Assembly: GCA_038874475.1 (NCBI GenBank)
Contig: JAVZCJ010000005.1
Coordinates: 1-64,000, forward strand
Length of the DNA: 64,000 bases
Direction: 5' to 3'
Source of the DNA: Nitrososphaerota archaeon
Lineage (GTDB): Archaea > Thermoproteota > Nitrososphaeria_A > Caldarchaeales > JAVZCJ01
Shown: piece after piece, positions 17,271 through 26,919 of the stretch
Numbering within the stretch: position 1 is the first letter of the stretch
Layout: every line of letters starts with the position of its first letter
The notes under the pieces: model-generated
Seen by the model: the letters and a program-made list of their open reading frames with translations, nothing else
What the model was told of the DNA's origin: nothing
Database searches by the model: none
Made by a program: the position numbers and the translations under genes

Positions 17271-18000
17271 CTCCTAAAAGTATATGTTCAACATTTTTAT
17301 CTTCTTTTATTTTAGATGGTTCCCCTTTTGCTATTATTTCTCCTTCATGCATTACAATTATTTCATCTGAATAAGAGAATACTACATCCATATCATGTTC
17401 AACTATTAATGCTGTTACTTTTCTCTCTTTTATAACATTATATATTGTATTCATTATCTCTCTTTTTTCACTTGTGCTTACACCACTTGTAGGTTCATCT
17501 AATAAAACTAATTTAGGATTTAAAGAAAATGCTATAGCTACATCTAAAAGTTTTCTATCTCCATGAGATAAATCTTGAGCTAACAAATTTTTCTTTTCTT
17601 GAAAATTGAAAATTTTTAATATTTCTTCTGTCTTTTCATTTACTTCCTTATCTATTTTATAGAAAAATTTATTAGCTTTTCCTAAATAAGAAATGATTGC
17701 TATTCTAATATTATCTAAAACTGTTAAATTATTATAGAGAGCTGGAATTTGAAAGCTTCTTCCAATACCCATTTTAGCTCTTTTATAAGGTGGAAGATTT
17801 GTTATATCTTTTTCTATGAAAAAGATTTTTCCATTATCTGGTGGAATAGCACCACTAATAATATTTATTAAAGTTGTTTTTCCAGCTCCATTTGGACCAA
17901 CAAGAGAAGTTATTACCCCCTCTTCTAAAGATAAATTTACATTTTCTACTGCTTTTACTTCACCAAAATGTTTTACAAGATTTTTAGTATAAAGAATCAT
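17263..18000 (-). CDS. livG: Branched-chain-type amino acid ABC transporter ATPase LivG
   Basis: The 245-residue ATPase carries Walker A GPNGAGKTT, the LivG-type GIGRSFQIPALYNNLTVLDNI, signature LSHGDRKLLDVA and Walker B LVLLDEPTSGVS, with a C-terminal VMHEGEIIAKGEP stretch typical of LivG. It pairs with LivF. Its start overlaps the livM stop (TAATG), and its end overlaps livF. Confidence 0.92.
   Translation of the reverse strand: MILYTKNLVKHFGEVKAVENVNLSLEEGVITSLVGPNGAGKTTLINIISGAIPPDNGKIFFIEKDITNLPPYKRAKMGIGRSFQIPALYNNLTVLDNIRIAIISYLGKANKFFYKIDKEVNEKTEEILKIFNFQEKKNLLAQDLSHGDRKLLDVAIAFSLNPKLVLLDEPTSGVSTSEKREIMNTIYNVIKERKVTALIVEHDMDVVFSYSDEIIVMHEGEIIAKGEPSKIKEDKNVEHILLGVE
17761..17812. repeat. 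52-base tract identical to livF copy
   Basis: Second copy of the identical tract described at 17022-17073, here within livG. The match covers only the segment around KDITNLPPYKRAKMGIG and stops at the flanking bases. Confidence 0.85.
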
Positions 18001-18974
18001 TATATCTCACTTCTTTCCTTAAAATATTTTTTAAAAACTTTTTCAATTGTTCCAACTATTCCATTCGGGAATAAAAGAGCTATTATTGCTATAAGTGAGC
18101 CTAATACCAAAGGCCAATAGATCATAAAAGCAGTAATATAACTTCTAGAAAAAGAAAATACTATTGAACCTACAACTGGACCAATGAATGTTCTATATCC
18201 CCCAAGCAATGTTACAAATAATACTTCTCCTCCAAAGCTCCAATGAAATAAATCTGGAACAACATGTCCAAATAGCGGAGCATAAAGTGCTCCAGCTAAT
18301 CCTGAATATATAGCTGATAAAATGAAAGAATACCATTTATATCTCCTTGTCGACTCTCCTATAAACTCTACTCTAATAGTATTCTCTCTAATTGCTTGTA
18401 AAATTTTTCCAAATGGAGAGTTTACTATTCTCCATGCCGCATAAATTGCTATAATGAAGAAAAACAATGTAAAATAATAATATCCAATTGGATTCTGTAT
18501 CGCATTAAGATTAATATTAAATAAATATGGTGTTGCTACATGCATCCCATCGCTTCCTCCAGTTATATGATAAAGCTTAAAGCATAATGCATAAAAGAAT
18601 TGCCCAAAAGCAAGAGATAGAAGAGCAAAGTAAATGCGCGTGTATCTTATACAGAGGAATCCTATTGCCATTCCTGCTAAAGCACTTACTAAAATGGCTG
18701 CTAAGATAGATATTAAAAAAGAATTTATAGAAAATTTAGTTAAAAGGAATGCTACTGTGTATGCTCCTAAACCAAAATATGCTGCATGGCCAAATGAAAG
18801 AAGTCCAGTATATCCTAAGAGAAAATTATATCCTAAAGCCCATATGGCATATATTAATGCCATAGAAGTTAGAAAATCTAAATATGATGATCCTACCAAC
18901 GGGACAATTAAAAGTATGATAAGACATATTATTATGGAAAGATTTTTAAGTTTATCTTTAGAAATAATTTTCAA
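18000..18974 (-). CDS. livM: Branched-chain-type amino acid ABC transporter permease LivM
   Basis: A 324-residue, roughly ten-segment permease. The LivM signature LGYTGLLSFGHAAYFGLGAYT is near residues 53-73 and the cytoplasmic coupling region YSFILSAIYSGLAGALYAP is near 217-235. A TTG start sits directly after the livH stop. It forms the channel with LivH. Confidence 0.92.
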   Translation of the reverse strand: MKIISKDKLKNLSIIICLIILLIVPLVGSSYLDFLTSMALIYAIWALGYNFLLGYTGLLSFGHAAYFGLGAYTVAFLLTKFSINSFLISILAAILVSALAGMAIGFLCIRYTRIYFALLSLAFGQFFYALCFKLYHITGGSDGMHVATPYLFNINLNAIQNPIGYYYFTLFFFIIAIYAAWRIVNSPFGKILQAIRENTIRVEFIGESTRRYKWYSFILSAIYSGLAGALYAPLFGHVVPDLFHWSFGGEVLFVTLLGGYRTFIGPVVGSIVFSFSRSYITAFMIYWPLVLGSLIAIIALLFPNGIVGTIEKVFKKYFKERSEI

Positions 18975-19856
18975 TTATACCACCCTGTACTCTTTACCAA
19001 ATAATCCTCTAGGGCGAACAATTAATACAGCTGCCATTACTAAATATATTATAGCTAATTCTATTTCTGGAATGTAAACTATTCCAAATGCTCTTATTAT
19101 ACCGATTATTAATGAACCTATTAATGCTCCTTTAATACTTCCAAGCCCTCCAATAGTTATAACTATAAAAGCTTGAATTAAAGCGTCTGCATTCATTCCA
19201 AGCATTGCTACTGTTGGAGGAAGGATTAATGCTCCACTTAAACCTCCTAAAATTGATCCAATTAAAAATATTATTGGAAAAATAAGATTTGTATTTATTC
19301 CTAAAGCTGAACTCATTTCTCTATTCAATGAGCAAGCTCTAATATACATTCCAAGTTTAGTTTTATATAAAAATAGCCATAGAAAAATTCCAACAAAGAA
19401 AGATACTATTATCACTATAATATTGTATAATGGATATGGTCTTCCTAAAATATCTATAATTCCAGCATATATGAATGGCTCAGAAGAAGATATTGGCTCC
19501 GATCCAAAAACTATGCGTGTAAAATCCATCAGGACAAATGAAAGGCCATGTGTTAAAAGAAGTTGATATTCTTCTGCTCTTTCATATACCCATTTAATTA
19601 AGCTTCTCTCAATTATTAATCCTAATATTCCTACTAATAAAGCAGCTAGTATAAAAGTTAATGGCAGAAATATTGGATTTGGAGTAGCTTTAATTAATAC
19701 GGCAACTAAATATGCTCCAATCATATATAAGCATCCATGAGTTAAATTAACTATTCCAGCTACACTAAATATTAAAGTTAATCCAGAAGCAATTAAAAAA
19801 AGAATAGAAGCAAAAAAAATACCATTAAGGAAGTATGTGATTACTATATCTAACAT
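18975..19856 (-). CDS. livH: Branched-chain-type amino acid ABC transporter permease LivH
   Basis: A 293-residue integral membrane protein with the LivH opening FASILFLIASGLTLIFSVAGIVNLTHG and later CSLNREMSSALGIN, the ATPase-coupling region. It starts 11 bases after the substrate-binding protein gene. The operon order is binding protein, livH, livM, livG, livF, alcohol dehydrogenase. Confidence 0.92.
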   Translation of the reverse strand: MLDIVITYFLNGIFFASILFLIASGLTLIFSVAGIVNLTHGCLYMIGAYLVAVLIKATPNPIFLPLTFILAALLVGILGLIIERSLIKWVYERAEEYQLLLTHGLSFVLMDFTRIVFGSEPISSSEPFIYAGIIDILGRPYPLYNIIVIIVSFFVGIFLWLFLYKTKLGMYIRACSLNREMSSALGINTNLIFPIIFLIGSILGGLSGALILPPTVAMLGMNADALIQAFIVITIGGLGSIKGALIGSLIIGIIRAFGIVYIPEIELAIIYLVMAAVLIVRPRGLFGKEYRVV

Positions 19857-19867
19857 TTATATGCACT

Positions 19868-21316
19868 CTACCATGAAGCTACAAAGTCTCTCCATTTCAT
19901 CCCAGGTGGAGGAGCTGCTTCCTCTGGTGCAACTACCCATTTAGGATCTAAAACTGCGTATCCAAGTTTAGGATCTTGTTTTGTTAAACCAGAAACAGCG
20001 TATCCAAGGCTTTGATGATCTTCCTTTCTAAAGTATCTATATCCTCCAGGACCTGGTACCATTAAGTTTTCTAACGCACTAATTACTTGTTCTGTTTCAG
20101 GCCATCCACCTGTCATTGAATAAGCTTTTTCAACAGCAATCTTTAATGCGTGTATTGCAATATAAGCTGAATTGCAATTAAAGCCTGGATATCCCCCATG
20201 CACATCTGGATATCTTCTATGAAATTCTTCATTGAATTCTCTATTTATTGACCATCTATTCCATGGCGGATAATTGAAATAGTACCTTGTAGTATTTAAC
20301 ATACCATCTGGGCAATCTTTTCCTGCACCCCAAACATATTCTCCACCAGTTACGCTACTTACTTTACATTGTTTAAATAAACCATATCCAACTCCTTGCT
20401 TAATACATGTTACAAGATCTCCTCCCCATAGGCATAATTCTACAACATCTGGTTTAGCAGCCATAACTTTTGTTATATGTGGAGTAAAATCTGTAGAGAA
20501 TAATGGAGGCCATCCTTCAGCTACTATTTCAAAATCTGGTATAAGTTTCTTTAAAACCGTTGTTAAAATATCCCATTCATCGTGTCCCCATACATAATCT
20601 GCTCCTATTACAGCAAATTTTTTAGCATCAGGCCATGTTTTATGAATTGATAATGCATGACATATAGCATCTAATGCATCATAATTTGCTACTCTAAATA
20701 CATATTTTGGCTTTGTATCCACTTCTTCGAAGAGTTTTGTAGCAGTCCCTTCCTCTATAATCAATAACATCTTCATTTCTTCTGCAACAGGAGCTAAAGC
20801 AACCGCTTCAGCACTAGTAGATCCAGATATGATATATTCAACTTTATCTTCTGTTACAAGTCTTTTAAAGAAATCTACACTTACATCTGCTTTTCCACCA
20901 GAATCTCTAACAACAAGCTCTATTTTTCTTCCAAGTATTCCTCCTTGAGCATTTATTTTATCAACTTCCATTTGTAATGCTTTTAATCCTGGGTCAAAAA
21001 GCATTGCTCCCGCACCTGTTAAAATTGTAATTACTCCTATTTTAAGCGGCTCTTTTGGGACTTCTTTAGGTGGTTTTCCAACAGTTTCAGTTTTTGTAAT
21101 TGTTGCCCCAGGACCTACAACGGTTTTAGTTTCTGTAACTGTTTGAGTAACAGTAGCAGCGGCAGCTGTTGTAGTTTCAGTTTTAGTTATTGTTTCTGTT
21201 ACTTTTTCAATTTTTCCTGGTGCTGTAAGATATCCTAAAGCTCCTCCAACAGCTAATCCAGCAACACCTGCTCCAACATATTTTAAATAATTCCTTCTAT
21301 CTACTTTTTCACTCAT
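19868..21316 (-). CDS. ABC transporter substrate-binding protein (LivJ/UrtA-like) with Tat signal
   Basis: The 482-residue protein begins with a twin-arginine signal (DRRNYLK near residues 6-12) and a hydrophobic stretch GAGVAGLAVGGALGYL. A Thr/Val-rich linker (about 38-75) follows, then a type I periplasmic-binding fold: IGVITILTGAGAMLFDPG, then AEAVALAPVAEEMKML. Export by Tat implies it folds in the cytoplasm before crossing the membrane, and the signal may remain as an anchor. Ligand unknown: branched-chain amino acids, amides, urea or other small acids are all possible. First gene of the operon, divergent from the CoA-transferase gene. Confidence 0.85.
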   Translation of the reverse strand: MSEKVDRRNYLKYVGAGVAGLAVGGALGYLTAPGKIEKVTETITKTETTTAAAATVTQTVTETKTVVGPGATITKTETVGKPPKEVPKEPLKIGVITILTGAGAMLFDPGLKALQMEVDKINAQGGILGRKIELVVRDSGGKADVSVDFFKRLVTEDKVEYIISGSTSAEAVALAPVAEEMKMLLIIEEGTATKLFEEVDTKPKYVFRVANYDALDAICHALSIHKTWPDAKKFAVIGADYVWGHDEWDILTTVLKKLIPDFEIVAEGWPPLFSTDFTPHITKVMAAKPDVVELCLWGGDLVTCIKQGVGYGLFKQCKVSSVTGGEYVWGAGKDCPDGMLNTTRYYFNYPPWNRWSINREFNEEFHRRYPDVHGGYPGFNCNSAYIAIHALKIAVEKAYSMTGGWPETEQVISALENLMVPGPGGYRYFRKEDHQSLGYAVSGLTKQDPKLGYAVLDPKWVVAPEEAAPPPGMKWRDFVASW

Positions 21317-21467
21317 TTTTCATCCTACTTATTTTAATAATATTATGTATATAAAACTTATGTTTTATTATACTATAAAGGAAAGTTTATATAATTTTAA
21401 CTTAATTTGAATTCATTAATTTTTATTTTTAATTCTAAAACTTATATATTAAAAATATGAACTTATT

Positions 21468-22673
21468 ATGATGGAAAAAGATAATTTACCTCTTAATGGT
21501 ATTAGAGTGCTTGATCTTACGAGGATTTTAGCTGGACCATTTTGTACAATGGTTCTTACAGATCTTGGTGCAGAAGTAATTAAAATAGAGAAACCTGGAA
21601 TAGGTGATGATGCTAGAATTTTTCCACCATTCATTAATAATGAAAGTGCATACTATATACTTTTGAATAGAGGAAAGAAAAGTATTGTTTTAAATCTTAA
21701 GCATAAGAAAGGTAAAGAAATTTTTTTAGAATTAGTTAAAAAATCTGATGTAGTTATAGAAAATTTTAAACCTGGAACAATGGAGAAACTTGGGATAGGA
21801 TATAACGTGTTAAATAAAATTAATCCGAAAATAATTTATGCTTCTATTTCAGCTTTTGGACAATATGGACCATATAAGGATAGGCCTGGATATGATTTAA
21901 TAGCTCAAGGAATGGGTGGAATAATGAGTATAACTGGCTGGCCAGATTCTCCTCCAACAAAAGCTGGAACTGCTATTGCTGATATTAGCGCTGCACTTTT
22001 TTGCTGTATAGGAATTCTTGCAGCGCTTAGAGCTAGAGAATTAACAGGCATTGGACAGAAAGTAGATGTAGCTATGACAGATTGCATTGTAGCTATAAAT
22101 GAAGCATATAATGAAAAATATCTTGTAAAAGGAGAAATTCCTGGAAGGATTGGAAATAGATATGAATATATTTATCCTTATGATACTTTTAAGGCTAAAG
22201 ACGGATGGGTTATCATTGGAGTAGGAAACGATGAAATATGGGAACGTTTTTGCAAAGCTATTGGAAAAGAAGAATTAATACATAATGAAAATTTTAATAC
22301 TAATGAAAAAAGAGTAAAAAATTATAAGCTTTTAGAACCTCTTATAAACGAATGGGTTTCAAAAAGAAATGTAAATGAAATAATCTCTTATTTATTAAAA
22401 TACGATATTCCATGCGGTCCAGTAAATACCATTGCTGATGCATGCGAAGATCCGCATATAGCTAAAGCAAGAGAAATGGTTATTTCTATAAATCAACCTA
22501 AAGTAGGCGAAGTAAAAATTATTAATTGCCCAATTAAAATATTTCCTTTTTCACCAAGAGTAAGAGGGCCTGCTCCTTTACTTGGTCAGCATACTTATGA
22601 AATTCTTAAAAAATTGCTTAACTTAAACGATGAAGAGTTAAATAAACTTAAAAATGAAGGGATTATAAATTGA
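21468..22673 (+). CDS. Class III CoA-transferase (CaiB/BaiF family)
   Basis: The 401-residue protein matches family III CoA-transferases (CaiB, formyl-CoA transferase Frc). Motifs are GIRVLDLTRILAGPF at the start, GADVIKIE-like GAEVIKIEKPG, NRGKKSIVLNLK, SAFGQYGPYKDRPGYD, and VDVAMTDC, which lies in the region holding the catalytic Asp (D169 in Frc). A TATA-like box cttatatatt lies upstream. These enzymes move CoA between carboxylic acids. Divergent from the liv-type operon, so it may activate the imported acid. Confidence 0.92.
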   Translation: MMEKDNLPLNGIRVLDLTRILAGPFCTMVLTDLGAEVIKIEKPGIGDDARIFPPFINNESAYYILLNRGKKSIVLNLKHKKGKEIFLELVKKSDVVIENFKPGTMEKLGIGYNVLNKINPKIIYASISAFGQYGPYKDRPGYDLIAQGMGGIMSITGWPDSPPTKAGTAIADISAALFCCIGILAALRARELTGIGQKVDVAMTDCIVAINEAYNEKYLVKGEIPGRIGNRYEYIYPYDTFKAKDGWVIIGVGNDEIWERFCKAIGKEELIHNENFNTNEKRVKNYKLLEPLINEWVSKRNVNEIISYLLKYDIPCGPVNTIADACEDPHIAKAREMVISINQPKVGEVKIINCPIKIFPFSPRVRGPAPLLGQHTYEILKKLLNLNDEELNKLKNEGIIN

Positions 22674-22715
22674 TGAAAATAAAATCGTCAAAAGACGAAT
22701 TATTTATCGATAAAA

Positions 22716-22724
22716 TTTATATAG
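22716..22724 (+). promoter_or_regulatory. TATA-box-like promoter of HMG-CoA synthase operon
   Basis: The box tttatatag is about 65 bases before ATG 22789. With transcription starting near 22748, a short leader would include the ribosome site ggtga (22776-22780), which fits a leadered gene. Confidence 0.4.
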
Positions 22725-22788
22725 TAAAAATGAATTAAAAAAGCAATCTTTAATGGTTATTTAAATTAAAAAATTGGTGAAATTGAAA

Positions 22789-23859
22789 ATGCAAATTAAA
22801 GATATTGGTATATTAGGGTATGGGGTTTATATACCTGCATACAGAATAAAGATTGAGGAAATAGCTTTTCAATGGAATAGGAATGCTGAACAGATTAAAA
22901 AAGGGCTTAGAGTTGAAAGTAAATCTGTAAAGGGCTTGGATGAAGATGAAGCAACCATTGCTGTTGAAGCTGCATGGAATGCTTTAAAAAGAGCTCCTGA
23001 AGTTAATCCTAAAGAAATAGGTGCAATTTATGTTGGTTCGGAATCTAAACCTTATGCTGTTAAACCTACGGCAACAATTGTTGCTGCTGCTATTGGAGCC
23101 AGTTTTAATATAAGAGCTGCAGATTATGAATTTGCATGTAAAGCTGGAACAGAAGCTATTATTAGTTGTATTGCTCAAGTAAAAAGTAAATTAATAAAAT
23201 ATGGTTTAGCAATTGGAGCTGATTGCTCTCAATCTTGGCCTGGTGATGAACTTGAATATACTGCTGCAAGTGGTGGGGCTGCATTTATAATTGGAGAGAA
23301 AAATAATAAAACAGTAGCATATTTTGAAGGACAATGTTCTGTTGGAAGTGATACACCAGATTTTTGGAGAAGGGATACTATACAATTCCCAAGACATACT
23401 GGAAGATTTACTGGTGAACCAGCTTATTTTAAGCATATAATTGGAGCTGCAAAAGGTTTAATGGGTACGTTAGGTTTAAAACCAAATGACTTCAATTACT
23501 TTGTCCCACATCAACCGAATGGTTCTTTTCCTTTAAGAGTTGCTAAAATACTTGGTTTTGAAGAAGACAAAGTAAAACCCGGCTTAATTTCACCTTGTGT
23601 AGGAAATCTTTATTCTGGGTCTTCACCAGTTGGCTTTTGCAAAGTTTTAGATCAAGCAAAACCTGGAGAAAGAATATTGTTGGTTTCTTTTGGATCAGGA
23701 GCTGGGGCAGATGCATTTAGTATAATTGTCCAAGATTACATTGAAGAAAAGAGAGATCTTGCTCCAAAAGTTGAATATTATTTAAATAGAAAAATATTTT
23801 TATCGTATGGAAGATATAGCAGACATATGTCATTAATAAGAGGTGTAAATTATGCGTGA
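22789..23859 (+). CDS. hmgS: Hydroxymethylglutaryl-CoA synthase (archaeal)
   Basis: The protein condenses acetyl-CoA with acetoacetyl-CoA, the second step of the mevalonate route to isoprenoid lipids. The catalytic Cys is C117 in [11 protein letters not shown], and the His is in VPHQPN; both match the archaeal type. Start ATG 22789 follows a ggtga ribosome site (22776-22780); TTG 22774 and GTG 22777 are less likely. The stop overlaps the thiolase gene by 8 bases. The order HMGS, thiolase, DUF35 is the known archaeal arrangement whose products form a channeling complex. Confidence 0.95.
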   Translation: MQIKDIGILGYGVYIPAYRIKIEEIAFQWNRNAEQIKKGLRVESKSVKGLDEDEATIAVEAAWNALKRAPEVNPKEIGAIYVGSESKPYAVKPTATIVAAAIGASFNIRAADYEFACKAGTEAIISCIAQVKSKLIKYGLAIGADCSQSWPGDELEYTAASGGAAFIIGEKNNKTVAYFEGQCSVGSDTPDFWRRDTIQFPRHTGRFTGEPAYFKHIIGAAKGLMGTLGLKPNDFNYFVPHQPNGSFPLRVAKILGFEEDKVKPGLISPCVGNLYSGSSPVGFCKVLDQAKPGERILLVSFGSGAGADAFSIIVQDYIEEKRDLAPKVEYYLNRKIFLSYGRYSRHMSLIRGVNYA

Positions 23860-25018
23860 TGTAGCTATAATTGGAGTTGGAATGAGTAAATTTGGAGAAT
23901 TATGGGATAAACAATTAAGAGATATATTTATAGAAGCAGCTATAGAAGCTATAAATGATTGTAAAATAGATTTAAAAGATATTCAAGCATTATTTATTGG
24001 AAATTATTCAGCTGGAACTTGGGTTCAACAAGAACATTTAGGCCCATTGCTTGTAGATTATTTAGGGATATCTCCTAAACCAGCTATGCGTATTGAAAGT
24101 GCATGTGCATCAAGTGGAGCTGCTTTTTATATTGCTTACATGGCTATAGCATCTGGTTTATACGATATAGTTATGGTTGGAGGTGTAGAAAAAATGACCG
24201 ATGTTCCAACAGAAGATAGTACAACTTTCTTAGCTAGTGCAGCAGATAGAGAGTGGGAAGCATTTTTTGGAATGACTTTTCCAGGTTTATTTGCATTAAT
24301 GGCAAGAAGGCATATGTATCAATATGGAACAAAAAGGGAACAACTTGCAATGGTTTCAGTAAAAAATCATAAAAATGGTTCTAAAAATCCAAAAGCTCAA
24401 TTTCAAAGAGAAGTTACTATAGATGAGGTTCTTAATTCTCCAATTGTTGCAGATCCTCTCACTTTACTTGATTGTTCACCTATAAGTGATGGAGCTGCAG
24501 CATGTATTTTATGCTCTTCAGATATTGCTAAAAAATATACTGATACTCCGATTTATGTTTTAGGCTCTGGGCAAGGCACGGACACTATTGCATTACATGA
24601 TAGAGAAGATATTACAATAATGAAATCAACTATTGAAGCTTCAAGAAAAGCTTATTCGTTTGCTCATTTAGAACCCAAAGATATTGATGTTGCCGAAGTT
24701 CATGATTGCTTTACTATAGCTGAAATAATAGAATATGAAGATTTAGGATTTTGTAAAAAAGGAGAAGGAGGAAAAATGATTGAAAATGGAGAAACAGAAA
24801 TCGGTGGAAGAATTCCAATAAATACTAGTGGTGGATTAAAATCTAAAGGTCATCCAGTTGGAGCTACTGGTGTAGCTCAAGTATGTGAAATTGTTTATCA
24901 ACTTAGAGGAGAAGCTGGGAAAAGACAAGTTTCAAATGCTGAAATTGGCTTAACGCATAATATTGGTGGATCAGGTAGTTCATGTTATGTTCATATTTTT
25001 GGTAGGAAAAAGAGGTGA
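23852..25018 (+). CDS. Acetoacetyl-CoA thiolase (archaeal SCP-x-like)
   Basis: The 388-residue thiolase makes acetoacetyl-CoA for the adjacent HMG-CoA synthase. Catalytic Cys is C85 in [11 protein letters not shown]; the other conserved regions are [11 protein letters not shown] and [13 protein letters not shown], the latter typical of the C-terminal thiolase loop. In characterised archaea this enzyme and HMGS are held together by the DUF35 protein encoded next. Translation is likely coupled by the 8-base overlap upstream; the ribosome site of the next gene lies in its last codons. Confidence 0.93.
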   Translation: MRDVAIIGVGMSKFGELWDKQLRDIFIEAAIEAINDCKIDLKDIQALFIGNYSAGTWVQQEHLGPLLVDYLGISPKPAMRIESACASSGAAFYIAYMAIASGLYDIVMVGGVEKMTDVPTEDSTTFLASAADREWEAFFGMTFPGLFALMARRHMYQYGTKREQLAMVSVKNHKNGSKNPKAQFQREVTIDEVLNSPIVADPLTLLDCSPISDGAAACILCSSDIAKKYTDTPIYVLGSGQGTDTIALHDREDITIMKSTIEASRKAYSFAHLEPKDIDVAEVHDCFTIAEIIEYEDLGFCKKGEGGKMIENGETEIGGRIPINTSGGLKSKGHPVGATGVAQVCEIVYQLRGEAGKRQVSNAEIGLTHNIGGSGSSCYVHIFGRKKR

Positions 25019-25022
25019 TTGT

Positions 25023-25424
25023 ATGTCTAAACCTACTTCTCCTAGAATATGGCAGCTTGCTGAAAGAAGATATAGATTAATTGGCACAAAATGTAAAAAT
25101 TGTGGAAAAAGCTTTATTAGTCCTAGGAAAATTTGTCCAAATTGTAAATCTATGGATTTGGAAGATATTCTTCTTCCTAGAAAAGGTAAAATATACTCCT
25201 ATACAATAATTAATGCTCTTCCTTCCGAAAGAGAAAATTATGGTCCATATATAATGGCTATTGTAGAACTTGAGAATGGATGTAAACTTACAGCCGAGAT
25301 AGTTGATTGCAAAATTGAAGATTTGAAAATTGGAATGCCTGTAGAACTTACTTTTAGAAAAATTGGTGAAGAAAGTGAAAGTGGAATAATATACTATGGA
25401 TATAAATTTCGTCCAATAAGTTAA
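25023..25424 (+). CDS. DUF35 OB-fold/zinc-ribbon scaffold protein
   Basis: This 133-residue protein has an N-terminal zinc ribbon CKNCG...CPNCK (about residues 22-41) and a C-terminal OB-fold, with KGKIYSYTIIN and YIMAIVELENG segments. DUF35 proteins bridge thiolase and HMG-CoA synthase in the archaeal complex, channelling acetoacetyl-CoA. ATG 25023 is preceded by gaggtgat (25012-25019), a clear ribosome site. Confidence 0.93.
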   Translation: MSKPTSPRIWQLAERRYRLIGTKCKNCGKSFISPRKICPNCKSMDLEDILLPRKGKIYSYTIINALPSERENYGPYIMAIVELENGCKLTAEIVDCKIEDLKIGMPVELTFRKIGEESESGIIYYGYKFRPIS

Positions 25425-25539
25425 TTTTCCTTTTTTTATTTAAAATAACTTTTCTTAAAATAGAATATTATTCCAGAATTTTTTAACATAAATTTAAATA
25501 AGAAAAATTAAAAATTCCTTAAAGAGGTTGAAAATTTAA

Positions 25540-25860
25540 TTGAAAGATATTTTTGTTAGAGAAGCTATTAGAAAAGAAGAGATTTTTAAAAATTTACCTG
25601 AACTCTTAAAGGAAATAAAAAAGATATTAAATGAGATGGATAAAGAATCTAAAGTTTTCCTATTTGGTTCTGTAACAAAGAATGAGCATGTTTTAATAAG
25701 TGATATTGATGTATTAATTTTAACAAAACTAAAACCTAATGAAGTCATTGCAAAATTAAGAAAAGAAGGATTTGATGAACCTTTTGAATTCCATATAGTT
25801 GATGAAGAAAGATTTAAACTTTATAAAAATTTTATTAAAGAAATGAAAGAAATAATATAG
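25540..25860 (+). CDS. Minimal nucleotidyltransferase (MNT-type)
   Basis: A 106-residue MNT-type nucleotidyltransferase: FLFGSVT (about residues 41-47) and SDIDVLI (about 55-61) are the GS and DxD motifs. Such proteins often act with HEPN partners as AMPylating antitoxins. No HEPN gene is adjacent. It starts at TTG after ggtt in agaggttg, and is followed by the convergent MEMO gene. Confidence 0.8.
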   Translation: MKDIFVREAIRKEEIFKNLPELLKEIKKILNEMDKESKVFLFGSVTKNEHVLISDIDVLILTKLKPNEVIAKLRKEGFDEPFEFHIVDEERFKLYKNFIKEMKEII

Positions 25861-25895
25861 GCTAAATATATCAAAATAGAATTTTATTCATTTTA

Positions 25896-26753
25896 TTATT
25901 TTTTTATTGCTTCAAAAAATATTGAAGCATATCCTACAACTGAACTATAATCTCCAGTTATATCTCCACTTGTTGCATATTTTAATAAATTCCCTTTTTT
26001 TACTCCAATTTTTTTAGCTATAGTAATTAGCGATGAAACAGGACCAAAGCCACACATGGTAATATTCATTTCTTCTATAACATCATAGAATTTATTTACA
26101 TCTAAATCTATTATTGCTTTTATAGCTTCATTATCTTTCCTATTTGCTTCTTTTGCTGATTCGTAATGTGTAAAATCTGTTGAAGCAATTATTGCAACAT
26201 CTTTTTTATCAGCTATAATTGAAGCGATCGCTTCACCTACTTGAATACTTATTTTCTTATTCTGATCAAGCATACATATAGGAACAATTTTAAAATCTTT
26301 CAAAATATATTGCAAGAAAGGTATTTGAACTTCTATTGAATGTTCATACATATGTGATGCTTCATCTAATGAAAAAACATCTGATGCTTTTGCTAAATTA
26401 TAAGCTAATTCTTTATCTATGCTTACTTCTCCTAAAGGTGTACGCCAAATTCCCTCGGGATAAATAGATACGCTTGTTCCATAACCTTGATGATTTGGGC
26501 CAATAATAATGATGGTTTTTGGTAAAGGGCTTTTATAAAGATTATAATAACCATGAGCAGCTATTGGTCCAGAATAAACATAACCTGCATGAGGTGAGAT
26601 TAAAAAATTTATTCTAGGAAAATATTCAATAGGTTTATCCGGTATTTTTCCTGGTCCTAAATTATGCTTAAAACATTTTTCTATTTCTTTTATAAGCGAA
26701 TCTTTTGAAGATGAATAAAAAGCTCCTGAAACTACTGGAAATCTAATACCCAT
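25896..26753 (-). CDS. MEMO1 family protein (AmmeMemoRadiSam B)
   Basis: The 285-residue protein has the MEMO family motifs RFPVVSGAFYSSS, ISPHAGYVYSGPIAAHGY, IIGPNHQGYGTSVSIYP, EHSIEVQIPFLQYI and STDFTHYE. The histidines resemble the metal-binding set of class III extradiol dioxygenases. The biochemical role in archaea is unsettled. It is commonly found next to uS2 in archaeal genomes, as here, and is the last gene of the superoperon; mevalonate kinase, often next in other archaea, is absent. Confidence 0.92.
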   Translation of the reverse strand: MGIRFPVVSGAFYSSSKDSLIKEIEKCFKHNLGPGKIPDKPIEYFPRINFLISPHAGYVYSGPIAAHGYYNLYKSPLPKTIIIIGPNHQGYGTSVSIYPEGIWRTPLGEVSIDKELAYNLAKASDVFSLDEASHMYEHSIEVQIPFLQYILKDFKIVPICMLDQNKKISIQVGEAIASIIADKKDVAIIASTDFTHYESAKEANRKDNEAIKAIIDLDVNKFYDVIEEMNITMCGFGPVSSLITIAKKIGVKKGNLLKYATSGDITGDYSSVVGYASIFFEAIKK

Positions 26754-26919
26754 TTCTCAAACCTCCTTAAAAATTCATTTTTAAAATAATTATTTTATTA
26801 TTTAGATTAAATATAAACCATTTTTTCTTCATTGGAAAAATTCAAAAAATATTAAGAAAAACCAATACTTAACTTTTTTCTACAATTGTGCTAAGAAAAG
26901 GATTTTAAATAATGAAAAT

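Noticed and set aside
22685-22698. Hairpin TCGTC-AAAA-GACGA before the HMG-CoA synthase gene
   Set aside because: Only five pairs with no U-run directly after it; archaeal terminators do not need hairpins. It is too weak to call.
2434-25860. HEPN-MNT toxin-antitoxin pair
   Set aside because: The HEPN-like gene at 2434 and the MNT gene at 25540 are 23 kb apart; no adjacent pairing exists.
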